A DNA stretch of 64,000 bases, taken from assembly GCF_008974185.1 (NCBI RefSeq), contig NZ_BKZP01000003.1, forward strand, positions 62,001 to 126,000, read 5' to 3'. The position numbers and the translations under genes are program-made. Positions within the stretch are counted from its first letter, which is position 1; each line of letters opens with the position of its first letter. The notes below the pieces were generated by a model. That model ran no database searches. It was not told the DNA's origin and saw only the letters and a program-made list of their open reading frames with translations. This document shows, one piece after another, positions 18,761-28,388 of this stretch. This DNA is from Weizmannia acidilactici. GTDB lineage: Bacteria > Bacillota > Bacilli > Bacillales > Bacillaceae_C.

Positions 18761-21415
18761 TTATTCAGCAAATAAGGCTTCAAATCTTTCGAGTGATCTC
18801 TTTTTCAAGTGTGAAAAATCAAATGGTTCAAAATGGAATGTTCCATCCAATATTTGTTTCATGCCATCCGCAATGCCCTCTTCAGAATTATTTACAATGA
18901 TCACTTCATTGTTTTTTAAATGCTGGATCGTTTGCGGGAGATCAACTGTTACAGCCTTGGTTCCTACAGCCAAAGCTTCATAGAGAACCAAACCTAATCC
19001 CTCATAATGTGAGGAGAGGACAAAGCAATCGCACAATCTCAACAAACTGTATGGGTTGCTCATTCTTCCTAATAAAAATATCGCACTCCTTGCACTACTT
19101 TCCCTTATCCATGAAATGGTTTTCTTTTTAAGCGGGCCATGCGGCGCTACAATGACAAGACGTGTGTTCTTATTCAGATGATATATTTTTTCAAAAGCAT
19201 GGATAAGACGTTCATGCCCCTTTTGGTAATCAAAACGGCCAATATTGATAAAGAATTTAATGTCCGGATCAAACAGGTCATTTATCAATCTGCATTTCGT
19301 TAAACCAAGCGTTTTTTTGATTAACAATTCATCGCCGGCATGAAGTTTTTTGATCGTGTCAAGTAGAATGGTTTGTTTCTTTGGTTCAATTTCATTGATA
19401 AGGTTATTTAACTCTTCGTCAAGTGAGTCATGATTATATTCGGATAAGAGCTGATCAGACTCAAAAAATAACTTTTTATGCTTTATTAAATTTGGTATTG
19501 GTAACCCACTAAGATCATCCGGATTTGATGCATACTCTACAGCTGTCTGTTTTAAAGTGTAAAAAATATTTTCTTCAGAAGCTTTGCGGATTCTTTCCTC
19601 TCCAAGAAAATTATCTATCGTACGTAATTTGCTTTTTGTAAATGGCAGGTTTTTGACCATTTTATCAAATAATTGATCACTGACAAGGACAATTTTCGAC
19701 GCATATTTGTATGCTGAATAAAAAACAATCTTTTTGCTGAAATTTTTTTTGATTTCATATTCTTTAAACATATCTGTATGAACCCAAATAATCGATTTTG
19801 CACGGATATGTTTAATCATTTCAGCATATTTTCTTTCAAACCCGGTGTAATGGATAAAAGTATCAATCTTCAAATCCCCAAAAATACGCTTGAATTCATT
19901 CCGCATTAACCTGCCGACCAGCTTATTGATCAAGGGCCCTTTGAATTTTTCGTTTTTCATATATAGAGACATCATAACTCTTTCCCAGAATGTACCGTTC
20001 ATCGAGCCGGGAACAGGATAGTACAACACATTATCCGGTAAATTTCTTACTCTGAAATAGTGTTTTGGCTTTAACTTTGATCTTCCAAAAAAGATAAGAT
20101 AATTCCTTTTAGTCGTATCAATATTATCCAAAGTATTTATCAATGCGGTAGTTATACCATTATCCCAAAAGCCTCCGCTTAACAATGCTACTGTTTCTTT
20201 CCCATTATAAAGAGAAATTTCTTCTATATTCGGCAATTTTTTTTGTTTAAAAATATATTTGCAGATATCTTTAGTACCTTCACTGTAATCATAAGGACAA
20301 AATTTACGTTGCATGTCTTTATAAGAGATCTCTTTTTCCGTGTTTTTAAATTCTTTTATTAAATCATGAATATTATCAGCTTGTACAAAAGGATACTGGT
20401 CAATATCTTCATATACGCCCCTTGTACTAAAGTATTCGTCCTTATCGTAAGTATAGAGGATAACTTTTCTGTCCGTATTTAAAAAGTCATACATGATGGA
20501 TGAATAATCCGTAATCAATACATCGACAGCTGTTAAAAACTCGTATAATTCATAAGTTGCAGGCATAGGAAAAATATTATCAAATCCACTGAGATCTACT
20601 TCAGCTTGAAAAGGATGTAGTTTTACAAAAAAGATTTCATTTTCTGACAAACTTTTGGAAATTATGTGAAGATCATCAAATAATTTTTCATTGTCATTTG
20701 ATACTTTACCAACTGTTCCTCTCCAAGTCGGCATGTAAAAAATGATATTTTTATCGTCTGCTTTTATAGCAGATCGTATTTCTTTTCTGGTGTCTTCATT
20801 AAAAAGGATTGAATTTCTCGGCGATGGACCAATTACCATTTTCCCCCGATATATTCCATTCAAATTATGGGAATCCGCAAGAATTTTCTGTGTGTATTTA
20901 TTGCTTACGACAATCATGTCCGACATATAAAAATTACGTTGAACATTTCCCATATCCGTCAAAACATCCATATCTTTCCCTAAATGTTTCAACGGTGTAC
21001 CATGCCAAATATTAATATATTTTTGTCCCTCTTTTTTAGAAAAGAATGGGTAAAAGGAGGTATCGTTTAACAAATATTCGGCTGACGCTAAAATTTGGCA
21101 GTACTCCTTGGAAAGATAGGGAATTACATTAACATTCTTAATACCTTTATCCAATAAAAGCTGGACTTGATCTTCTACATTATTAACTGCAACATAAAGC
21201 TTTAAATCAGGATAATTGCTGGCCAATTCTTCCACCATATAAAAAAGATGGCCGGCAAGATTGTTCCCATGAGAGGATTCAACCAAAACAACATTGTTTT
21301 TAATTTTTTCTTTACGATAGTACTTAGGATACTGATATAAGTAACCTTTATTCATCCTAATTTTTTTAACTCGATTCCATCTTGTCATTATATTGGAAAA
21401 TATACTCACTTTCAT
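18761..21415 (-). CDS. Two-domain CDP-glycerol glycerophosphotransferase / GT4 glycosyltransferase
   Basis: 884 residues with two enzymatic modules. Residues about 40-395 form a TagB/TagF-type CDP-glycerol:polyglycerol phosphate transferase (YINIWHGTPLKHLGKDMD, MPTWRG, KLHPF, LITDYSSIMYDFL). Residues about 410-880 form a GT-B family 4 glycosyltransferase (INIGRFDYQKGHERLIHAF, LSSHYEGLGLVLYEALAVG). No signal peptide or membrane span is clear, so it should act at the inner membrane face. It may build the polyglycerol phosphate chain and decorate it, or make a mixed sugar/glycerol-phosphate polymer. It is separated from tagG by 157 AT-rich bases. Base composition is clearly AT-richer than the flanking core genes. 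Confidence 0.85.
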   Translation of the reverse strand: MKVSIFSNIMTRWNRVKKIRMNKGYLYQYPKYYRKEKIKNNVVLVESSHGNNLAGHLFYMVEELASNYPDLKLYVAVNNVEDQVQLLLDKGIKNVNVIPYLSKEYCQILASAEYLLNDTSFYPFFSKKEGQKYINIWHGTPLKHLGKDMDVLTDMGNVQRNFYMSDMIVVSNKYTQKILADSHNLNGIYRGKMVIGPSPRNSILFNEDTRKEIRSAIKADDKNIIFYMPTWRGTVGKVSNDNEKLFDDLHIISKSLSENEIFFVKLHPFQAEVDLSGFDNIFPMPATYELYEFLTAVDVLITDYSSIMYDFLNTDRKVILYTYDKDEYFSTRGVYEDIDQYPFVQADNIHDLIKEFKNTEKEISYKDMQRKFCPYDYSEGTKDICKYIFKQKKLPNIEEISLYNGKETVALLSGGFWDNGITTALINTLDNIDTTKRNYLIFFGRSKLKPKHYFRVRNLPDNVLYYPVPGSMNGTFWERVMMSLYMKNEKFKGPLINKLVGRLMRNEFKRIFGDLKIDTFIHYTGFERKYAEMIKHIRAKSIIWVHTDMFKEYEIKKNFSKKIVFYSAYKYASKIVLVSDQLFDKMVKNLPFTKSKLRTIDNFLGEERIRKASEENIFYTLKQTAVEYASNPDDLSGLPIPNLIKHKKLFFESDQLLSEYNHDSLDEELNNLINEIEPKKQTILLDTIKKLHAGDELLIKKTLGLTKCRLINDLFDPDIKFFINIGRFDYQKGHERLIHAFEKIYHLNKNTRLVIVAPHGPLKKKTISWIRESSARSAIFLLGRMSNPYSLLRLCDCFVLSSHYEGLGLVLYEALAVGTKAVTVDLPQTIQHLKNNEVIIVNNSEEGIADGMKQILDGTFHFEPFDFSHLKKRSLERFEALFAE

Positions 21416-21572
21416 ATTTCCTTTCTAATTAAGATTGCTTGAAGTGAATTAAAGACGGAAAATAATCCAATATTTTCTTACACCTTTACTCCTAAGAGCA
21501 CATTTATTGAAATTATATAATTATTATGCAAAAAAATATCATACCTATACTTTTTATGTTTGGTCATCTCAA

Positions 21573-22376
21573 TTACAAAAAATCCACAAAGCTGTTCCTA
21601 AACTTCATATGCAAAACAGAACCAATAATAAATAAGATAATGGTTGCCCCCCAAAAATATAGCGTATAATGCAGGTGCTCAACCAAATACCATCCCATAT
21701 TCCCAAGTAGTGCAGAACGATAGCCTTCAATAATATAGTAGTACGGATTTAGCTTTAAAATAAAAGCAATACTGCCCTTTAAAGTGGATGGATTCCATAA
21801 TACAGGCAAAATATAAATCATCATTCTCATGATTGCCTGAACGATATTCTGTACATCCCTTACAATTGTCGCTAACGTGGAAGTGATAAGAGATAATGAC
21901 AATGTAAAAATAAACACGCAAATCATATAATAAGGCAGTTCAAGATAGTATATGGAAACTGGATATCCTTGAAACTGCAAAATAATGATAACAATTGCCA
22001 GTAGCAACATATGCTGGTAAAATTTTGACATAATTACATAACTTGGAATAGCGCTCATCGGAAAATTCATTTTTGCAACCATCCGTATCCGCGAATAAAT
22101 GGATCTGGAGCCTTGCAATACGGCAGGGCTGATAAAAAACCATATGGAAGCCCCGGCAAACAACCAAGGAACATATCCTGGACGAGGATGCCCTCCCCTT
22201 AAACCAAACCCGAAAACGAACCAGTAAATGGAAAGCTGGATCATTGGATTAATAACTTCCCAGAGGATACCCAAATAATTATTACGGTTTTCGCTTCTAA
22301 CCTCATACATGGAAAGGCGAAGAATTAAATAAAAGCTGTTTATTTGCTCTTTTATAACAGTAATGGTCGATTTCAT
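21573..22376 (-). CDS. tagG: Teichoic acid translocation permease TagG
   Basis: A 267-residue ABC-2 type permease with six hydrophobic segments. YLGILWEVINPMIQLSIYWFV and the Gly-rich RGGHPRPGYVPWLFAG match TagG and other O-polymer exporters. It moves undecaprenyl-linked teichoic acid across the membrane together with the ATPase TagH. No tagH is found in this window, so the ATPase must be encoded elsewhere. The gene overlaps the upstream transferase stop by four bases. Confidence 0.9.
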   Translation of the reverse strand: MKSTITVIKEQINSFYLILRLSMYEVRSENRNNYLGILWEVINPMIQLSIYWFVFGFGLRGGHPRPGYVPWLFAGASIWFFISPAVLQGSRSIYSRIRMVAKMNFPMSAIPSYVIMSKFYQHMLLLAIVIIILQFQGYPVSIYYLELPYYMICVFIFTLSLSLITSTLATIVRDVQNIVQAIMRMMIYILPVLWNPSTLKGSIAFILKLNPYYYIIEGYRSALLGNMGWYLVEHLHYTLYFWGATIILFIIGSVLHMKFRNSFVDFL

Positions 22377-23575
22377 AACTCTTTCCTTTCTGCAAATACA
22401 TGTTCAACAACGCGCTGAGTTGATTTTCCGCATTCCAAATAACAGAATTTTTTATAAAAATCGCCAAATGAATCCGGCAGTTTATACCCAGCAGTATTGA
22501 TCTTTTTAATTTCATCAATGACTTGCGCGGTTGTTGTAACAAGCGGGCCCGGGGCTTTTTTTTCAAAATCAAAGTAGAAACCGCGTAAACGGTCGCGGTA
22601 CTCTTCAATATCATAAACAAAAAAGATCACTGGACGCTTTAGGATTGCATAATCAAAAAATACAGATGAATAGTCGGTTATTAAAAGATCCGAAATTAAA
22701 TATAATTCCGAGATATCTTCATGATTTGAGAAATCATACGCAAACCCCTTATAAGGCCCTAAGTCTAATTTTTCAGCAACTAAATAGTGCATCCGTAAAA
22801 TGACAATATACTCTTCCTCCAGCTGCTGTTTCATGAATTCTAAATCGAGATTCAAATCAAATTTATACTTACCTTTTTGATAAAATTGATTATCCCGCCA
22901 AGTAGGGGCATATAAAATCACTTTCTTATCCCGCGGCAGCCCATATTTTCTTTTTAAAACACCCACGTATTCCGGGTTGTTGTTTTTTACAAGAACATCA
23001 TTACGGGGATAACCCGTTTCCAACATCGTTTTCTTGAATTGGAATGCCCTGCGGAATATTTCAGTAGAATACGCATTAGGTGATATTAAATAATCCCAGT
23101 TGCCCGCTTCTTTAATAAAGTTTTTTTTATAATTTTCAGTTGTGGTACCCGGCATATGGACCTCATCCATATCAGTTGCCAATTTTTTTAATGGTGTGCC
23201 ATGCCAAGTCTGAAGATAAATGGTATGCTTAGGCTTTGGGATCCATAACGGCAATCTGCTGTTTGTTACCCAGTAATGTGCTCTTCCCATTACAAAAATC
23301 CACTTTGGGGAAAGCCTTTTAATATAATGAAGATCTTTGTTTTTAAAGTTATGTAGAAAATTTTTATGGGCGCTCCAGTAGCAAATATAATCGGGATAAT
23401 GTTCACTTATATATTCATAAATTGCCCGGGGATTATCGCTGTACTGCTTGCCCTGAAAGCTTTCAAAAATAATTAAATTTTTTTTAACCGGGAGTTTTCC
23501 TATCATAAAAAAAGCCAAAAAATAAATCGGCTGAATGAATTTTTTCTTAATTAATGTTACCAGCTTTTGCTTCAT
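22373..23575 (-). CDS. CDP-glycerol glycerophosphotransferase (TagB/TagF family)
   Basis: 400 residues, one catalytic module. The N-terminal ~30 residues are hydrophobic/basic (FIQPIYFLAFFMIGKLPVKK), consistent with membrane association. Catalytic landmarks are LQTWHGTPLKKLATDMDEV, APTWRDNQFY, ILRMHYLVAEK and LLITDYSSVFFDYA. It transfers glycerol-3-phosphate from CDP-glycerol to a lipid-linked acceptor. Whether it acts as primase (TagB-like) or polymerase (TagF-like) cannot be decided from sequence alone. It lies 31 bp after its neighbour and is coupled to tagG. Confidence 0.85.
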   Translation of the reverse strand: MKQKLVTLIKKKFIQPIYFLAFFMIGKLPVKKNLIIFESFQGKQYSDNPRAIYEYISEHYPDYICYWSAHKNFLHNFKNKDLHYIKRLSPKWIFVMGRAHYWVTNSRLPLWIPKPKHTIYLQTWHGTPLKKLATDMDEVHMPGTTTENYKKNFIKEAGNWDYLISPNAYSTEIFRRAFQFKKTMLETGYPRNDVLVKNNNPEYVGVLKRKYGLPRDKKVILYAPTWRDNQFYQKGKYKFDLNLDLEFMKQQLEEEYIVILRMHYLVAEKLDLGPYKGFAYDFSNHEDISELYLISDLLITDYSSVFFDYAILKRPVIFFVYDIEEYRDRLRGFYFDFEKKAPGPLVTTTAQVIDEIKKINTAGYKLPDSFGDFYKKFCYLECGKSTQRVVEHVFAERKEL

Positions 23576-23606
23576 TATACATACATCCTTATATAAGCAC
23601 GAAAAA

Positions 23607-24803
23607 TCAAATTATTGGTTGCTGACCTTCCTGTTTATTTTCCTGATAATATAAATATTGGACCAAATTCCTGCTTGCATGGCCGGTAGAATAAGTATTC
23701 CAAGCTTTTGAAAACTCTTTAATCCGATTAAAATCAAATTGAAAATTTTTGATAAGGTCAATGATTTCCCCTGTATGATAAGCAATCGGCCCCGGCACCA
23801 ATTGATTGTATGGCTCCCAAAAACCACGTGTGGCTTGATAATTTTCAAGATCATACGGATAAAAAATCATCGGGCGGTTTAATATAGAAAATTCAAAAGG
23901 GATCGAAGAATAATCTGTAATTAAAATATCGGTAATCAATAAAAGTTCATTGACGTCATCGTCTTCGGAACAATCAACGACAAAATCAGGATACTGTGAC
24001 ATACCTGTACTTTTTTTAATAGCAGGATGCAATTTTACGATTAAAGCATATTCATCATGTAACGCTTCGTACATCTGTTTTATATCCAATTTCATTTCAA
24101 ATGTCTCAATTTGACCATCACGAAACGTTGGTGCATACAGAATCACTTTTTTATTCACCAAAGCGGGATACTTGTAATAAATCTGTTCAATAACATCTTT
24201 TTTCTTATTCTCATTAAAAAAAAGATCGGTCCGCGGAATGCCCGTATAAAGAAAATTTTCAGGAGAAAGCCCGAACGCCCTCATAAAAATACGCTTCATT
24301 TTCTCAGAACCAACCACAACATGATCAAATTGTGCATACACTTTTTTAAATCTTTTCAGAGCGCCTTTGCTCCGTTTATGAATATTTTTATCTTCCAGGC
24401 CGAATGTTTTTATGGCTCCTGCGGCATGCCATAATTGGATGCATTCCACCTCTTTTTTAAAACGGACAGCTGCCAGAAAGCCATAGTAATTATCCACAAT
24501 CACAAATTGGGAAGTGGCAATATGGTACACACTGCCGATAAAATGCCACGGATTTTTCGGCTCAAAAAGAAATACTTTCCCTTGCCGGACTTCTTTAACC
24601 ACCTGCTGATAGCAAGAAGAAGTGCAAACGAAAGTAACTTGATACGGATTTGAATGCTTGTTCAATTCTTCATATACATGTAAACTATTTTGCTTAAATG
24701 AAGCAACGAATGTAACTTTTCTTTTTACCGGAAATATACTGCACATCAAAAAGATGATCCGGAAAAGCAATAAGTATAAAGAAATAAACAGTTCCCTAAC
24801 CAT
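23607..24803 (-). CDS. CDP-glycerol glycerophosphotransferase (TagB-like)
   Basis: 398 residues, same family as the next gene but divergent. An N-terminal hydrophobic segment (LFISLYLLLFRIIFLMCSI) may anchor it. Landmarks are CIQLWHAAGAIKTFGLEDK, IPRTDLFF, YAPTFRDGQIETFEM, VKLHPAI and ILITDYSSIPFEFS. The HAAGAIKTFG version is typical of TagB-like primases, so it may add the first glycerol phosphate, while the others extend the chain. It overlaps the tagD stop by eight bases. Confidence 0.85.
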   Translation of the reverse strand: MVRELFISLYLLLFRIIFLMCSIFPVKRKVTFVASFKQNSLHVYEELNKHSNPYQVTFVCTSSCYQQVVKEVRQGKVFLFEPKNPWHFIGSVYHIATSQFVIVDNYYGFLAAVRFKKEVECIQLWHAAGAIKTFGLEDKNIHKRSKGALKRFKKVYAQFDHVVVGSEKMKRIFMRAFGLSPENFLYTGIPRTDLFFNENKKKDVIEQIYYKYPALVNKKVILYAPTFRDGQIETFEMKLDIKQMYEALHDEYALIVKLHPAIKKSTGMSQYPDFVVDCSEDDDVNELLLITDILITDYSSIPFEFSILNRPMIFYPYDLENYQATRGFWEPYNQLVPGPIAYHTGEIIDLIKNFQFDFNRIKEFSKAWNTYSTGHASRNLVQYLYYQENKQEGQQPII

Positions 24804-25194
24804 TTTTCACGGAGAAAAGATCCTGCTTAATTTTTGTAGTTGAAATTCCGACTGTTCTCGGCAAATAAACCACTTCACAGTAATCCTTCAGATAGTCAAA
24901 TTTGCCTTTCCAGTCATCGCCCATGACAAATATATCCACATGGTGCCTTTTAATATCGTCTATTTTTTGTTCCCAAGTGTTTTCCGGAATTACTTCGTCA
25001 ACATAACGGATCGCTTCCAGAATTAATTTCCGGTTTTCGTAGCTGTGGTATGATTTTTTATTTTTAATTTCGTTAAATTCATCCGTTGAAAGGCCGACGA
25101 TTAAATAATCGCCCAACTCCCTTGCGCGTTTTAATAAATTGATATGCCCCCAATGAAGAAGGTCAAATGTTCCGTATGTGATCACCTTTTTCAT
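24796..25194 (-). CDS. tagD: Glycerol-3-phosphate cytidylyltransferase
   Basis: A 132-residue enzyme that makes CDP-glycerol, the donor for the transferases encoded next. It shows the nucleotidyltransferase motif TYGTFDLLHWGHINLL, RYVDEVIPENTWEQ, the substrate-site segment MGDDWKGKFDYL and the C-terminal RTVGISTTKIK. Length and motifs match TagD of B. subtilis. It is the first gene of the cluster and follows a good promoter. Confidence 0.97.
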   Translation of the reverse strand: MKKVITYGTFDLLHWGHINLLKRARELGDYLIVGLSTDEFNEIKNKKSYHSYENRKLILEAIRYVDEVIPENTWEQKIDDIKRHHVDIFVMGDDWKGKFDYLKDYCEVVYLPRTVGISTTKIKQDLFSVKNG

Positions 25195-25274
25195 ACAGTT
25201 CTCTCCCTGTTAAGTAATAGGCATTAATTTTTCATAATGTGACATCTTCTATTATTTTTCCCCAATCTTTTCTC

Positions 25275-25303
25275 ATTATATGTCTATTTACATTAGAATT
25301 CAA
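25275..25303 (-). promoter_or_regulatory. Sigma-A promoter of the tagD cluster
   Basis: On the minus strand TTGAAT (25298-25303) and TATAAT (25275-25280) are 17 bp apart. The start codon is about 75 bp downstream. The rest of the 320-bp gap up to the uvrA terminator (25304-25473) shows no gene or structure. Confidence 0.8.
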
Positions 25304-25473
25304 ATACTTCTTTAAAAAGTGTCAAGCTGGTTCTATCTCAAAATGGTTCCAGACTATCTATTTTAAGCTTTATCAAATTTTTACTGTTTCTTCCACCGGA
25401 GTCCTTTCGCTTTTCACGTATAAGTCCCGCATATCTCACGAGATATCTAATCATATCGCCATTGCCTTTTTAA

Positions 25474-25510
25474 AACAGGTTCCCCCTGCATTTGCAGGAG
25501 GAAGCCTGTT
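25474..25510 (-). terminator. uvrA terminator
   Basis: On the minus strand AACAGG, CCTGCAAATGCAGG and CCTGTT fold into one long hairpin, ending in TTTTAAAAA, nine bases after the uvrA stop codon. Confidence 0.85.
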
Positions 25511-25518
25511 AATTGTGC

Positions 25519-28383
25519 TCAGCGCGCCAGGCTTTCCATTTGTTTTTCCATTCTTGCCCGGTCGCGTTCCAAAATCGGTTTTAAATATTTTCCGGTATAT
25601 GAGGCCGGATTGTCGGCGACTTTTTCCGGGGTGCCGGTGGCGACAACCGTTCCGCCGCCTTCCCCGCCTTCAGGGCCGAGGTCGATAATATAATCGGCTG
25701 TTTTGATGACATCCAGGTTATGCTCGATCACAAGAACGGTATCGCCGTTGTCCACCAGCCTTTGCAGCACATCCAATAGCTTGGCAATATCATGGACATG
25801 GAGGCCGGTTGTCGGTTCATCCAAAATGTAGAAAGAACGGCCGGTCGAGCGCCTGTGCAGTTCGGAAGCGAGTTTCACACGCTGGGCTTCGCCGCCGGAC
25901 AATGTTGTTGCCGGCTGCCCGAGTTTGATATATCCGAGGCCGACGTCGAATATCGTTTGCAGCTTCCGCTTGATTTTCGGGATGTTTTCAAAAAAGGCAA
26001 TCGCATCTTCGACCGTCATATCGAGCACATCGGCAATATTTTTGCCTTTGTATTTCACTTCGAGCGTTTCGCGGTTATACCGTTTCCCGTGGCACACTTC
26101 ACACGGTACGTATACATCCGGCAAAAAGTGCATCTCAATTTTGATAATCCCGTCGCCGTGGCAGGCTTCACAGCGGCCGCCTTTTACATTGAAGCTGAAG
26201 CGGCCTTTTTTATAGCCGCGGATTTTCGCCTCATTGGTGGACGCGAACACTTCGCGGATATCATCGAACACGCCGGTATAGGTGGCAGGGTTCGAACGCG
26301 GCGTCCTTCCGATCGGAGACTGGTCAATGTCGATCAGTTTGTCCAAATGTTCGATGCCTTTGATTTCTTTATGGGCGCCCGGCTTCGCTTTTGCGCGGTA
26401 CAATTTTTGCGCAAGCCCCTTATACAGGATTTCGTTTACGAGCGTGCTTTTTCCGGAACCGGACACACCTGTAACGGCAATAAACGTACCGAGCGGAAAT
26501 TTGACATTGATATTTTTTAAATTGTTTTCCTTAGCCCCCCTGACCTCAATAAAACGGCCGTCCCCTTTCCGGCGTTTGGCAGGCAGCGGAATAAATTTCT
26601 TTCCTGACAAATATTGTCCGGTCAGCGAATCCGGGTTCGCCATCACTTCCTGCGGCGTTCCCGCTGCAACGACCTGTCCGCCGTGGACGCCCGCCCCCGG
26701 TCCGATATCGATTAAATAATCGGCGGCGAGCATCGTATCCTCATCATGCTCCACGACAATCAGGGTATTGCCGATATTGGCCATTTCTCTGAGCGTTGCA
26801 ATCAGGCGGTCATTGTCGCGCTGATGCAGTCCGATCGACGGTTCATCAAGAATATACAACACCCCTGTGAGCCGCGAACCGATCTGCGTGGCGAGGCGGA
26901 TACGCTGCGCTTCCCCGCCGGAAAGTGTCCCGGCAGAACGGCTCAATGTCAAATAATCGAGGCCGACATTGACCAAAAAACCGAGGCGGGAATCAATTTC
27001 GCGGAGAATCAGCCTTGCGATTGCCTGCTCTTTTTCCGTCAAATCCAAATGTGTGAAAAAATCGCGGGCTTCCGCAATCGAATAATCCGTGATTTCGCTG
27101 ATATGTTTCCCGTTGATTTTCACTGCAAGGCTTTCCGGTTTCAGGCGGTAGCCTTTGCATTTCGGGCACGGCTGCTCGGCCATGTATTTTTCCATCTGCT
27201 CGCGCGTAAAATCGGAGCTTGTCTCGTGATAACGGCGTTCAATATTGCGGATCACGCCTTCAAACTCAATATAGTTGTCGCGCACCTGGCCGAAATCATT
27301 TTCATAATGGAAATAAATTCGTTCCGTGCCCGAGCCGTATAAAATTTTATCCATCTGGTGCTTCGGCAAATCTTTTACCGGTGTGTCCATGTCAATGCCG
27401 AAATGTTCGCACACGCATTTTAAAAGCTGCGGGTAATATTTCGAACTAATCGGCTCCCACGGGGCAATCGCGCCTTCGTTTAATGTCAGCGACCAGTCGG
27501 GGATCACAAGATCGAGGTCGACTTCCAGCTTCGAGCCGAGCCCGTCGCATTCCTGGCAGGCGCCGAACGGGCTGTTGAACGAAAACATGCGCGGCTCGAG
27601 CTTGTCAATTGAAAAACCGCATATCGGGCAGGCGAAATGCTCGCTGAACAACAGCTCTTCCTCGCCGATCACATCGATGATGACGCGGCCGTCAGCAAGC
27701 CGCAGCGCCGTTTCAAGGGAATCGGCAAGACGGGATTGCACCCCATCTTTTACAACAATCCGGTCTACCACAATATCAATGGAATGCTTTTTATTCTTGT
27801 CAAGATCGATGTCTTCACCGAGGTCGTGCATTTCGTGATCGATGCGGACACGGACGAAACCCTGCTTTTTAATATTTTCGAGCATTTTGACGTGCTGGCC
27901 TTTTTTCCCCGATACGACCGGGGCCAGCACCTGCAGCCGCGTCCGCTCCGGATATTCCATGATGCGGTCGACCATCTGCTCGACCGTCTGCGAAGCAATT
28001 TCGATACCGTGGTTTGGGCAGATCGGCCGTCCGATGCGGGCATATAGCAGCCGCAAGTAATCGTAAATTTCCGTTACGGTCCCGACGGTGGAACGCGGGT
28101 TGCGGCTCGTTGTCTTCTGGTCAATCGAAATCGCGGGGGACAGCCCTTCGATTGCATCGACATCCGGTTTGTCCATCTGCCCTAAAAATTGGCGGGCATA
28201 TGCGGATAGCGACTCCACATAGCGCCGCTGCCCTTCCGCATAAATTGTATCGAACGCCAATGAGGACTTGCCGGAGCCGGATAATCCCGTCAGCACGACA
28301 AGCTGGTCCCGCGGCAGTGTCACATCAATATCTTTTAAATTATGGACGCGGGCCCCTTTTACTTCTATTTTATCTAATACCAT
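25519..28383 (-). CDS. uvrA: Excinuclease ABC subunit A
   Basis: A 954-residue tandem ABC-type ATPase that finds bulky DNA lesions with UvrB. Two Walker A motifs ([10 protein letters not shown] and [10 protein letters not shown]) and two ABC signatures ([13 protein letters not shown] and [13 protein letters not shown]) are present. Zinc fingers lie at [19 protein letters not shown]...CQEC and [16 protein letters not shown]...CEVC. The ATG at 28383 follows GGAAGG by nine bases; the ATG at 28392 is pressed against that site. It starts five bases after uvrB, giving a uvrBA operon. Confidence 0.98.
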   Translation of the reverse strand: MVLDKIEVKGARVHNLKDIDVTLPRDQLVVLTGLSGSGKSSLAFDTIYAEGQRRYVESLSAYARQFLGQMDKPDVDAIEGLSPAISIDQKTTSRNPRSTVGTVTEIYDYLRLLYARIGRPICPNHGIEIASQTVEQMVDRIMEYPERTRLQVLAPVVSGKKGQHVKMLENIKKQGFVRVRIDHEMHDLGEDIDLDKNKKHSIDIVVDRIVVKDGVQSRLADSLETALRLADGRVIIDVIGEEELLFSEHFACPICGFSIDKLEPRMFSFNSPFGACQECDGLGSKLEVDLDLVIPDWSLTLNEGAIAPWEPISSKYYPQLLKCVCEHFGIDMDTPVKDLPKHQMDKILYGSGTERIYFHYENDFGQVRDNYIEFEGVIRNIERRYHETSSDFTREQMEKYMAEQPCPKCKGYRLKPESLAVKINGKHISEITDYSIAEARDFFTHLDLTEKEQAIARLILREIDSRLGFLVNVGLDYLTLSRSAGTLSGGEAQRIRLATQIGSRLTGVLYILDEPSIGLHQRDNDRLIATLREMANIGNTLIVVEHDEDTMLAADYLIDIGPGAGVHGGQVVAAGTPQEVMANPDSLTGQYLSGKKFIPLPAKRRKGDGRFIEVRGAKENNLKNINVKFPLGTFIAVTGVSGSGKSTLVNEILYKGLAQKLYRAKAKPGAHKEIKGIEHLDKLIDIDQSPIGRTPRSNPATYTGVFDDIREVFASTNEAKIRGYKKGRFSFNVKGGRCEACHGDGIIKIEMHFLPDVYVPCEVCHGKRYNRETLEVKYKGKNIADVLDMTVEDAIAFFENIPKIKRKLQTIFDVGLGYIKLGQPATTLSGGEAQRVKLASELHRRSTGRSFYILDEPTTGLHVHDIAKLLDVLQRLVDNGDTVLVIEHNLDVIKTADYIIDLGPEGGEGGGTVVATGTPEKVADNPASYTGKYLKPILERDRARMEKQMESLAR

Positions 28384-28388
28384 TGTGG

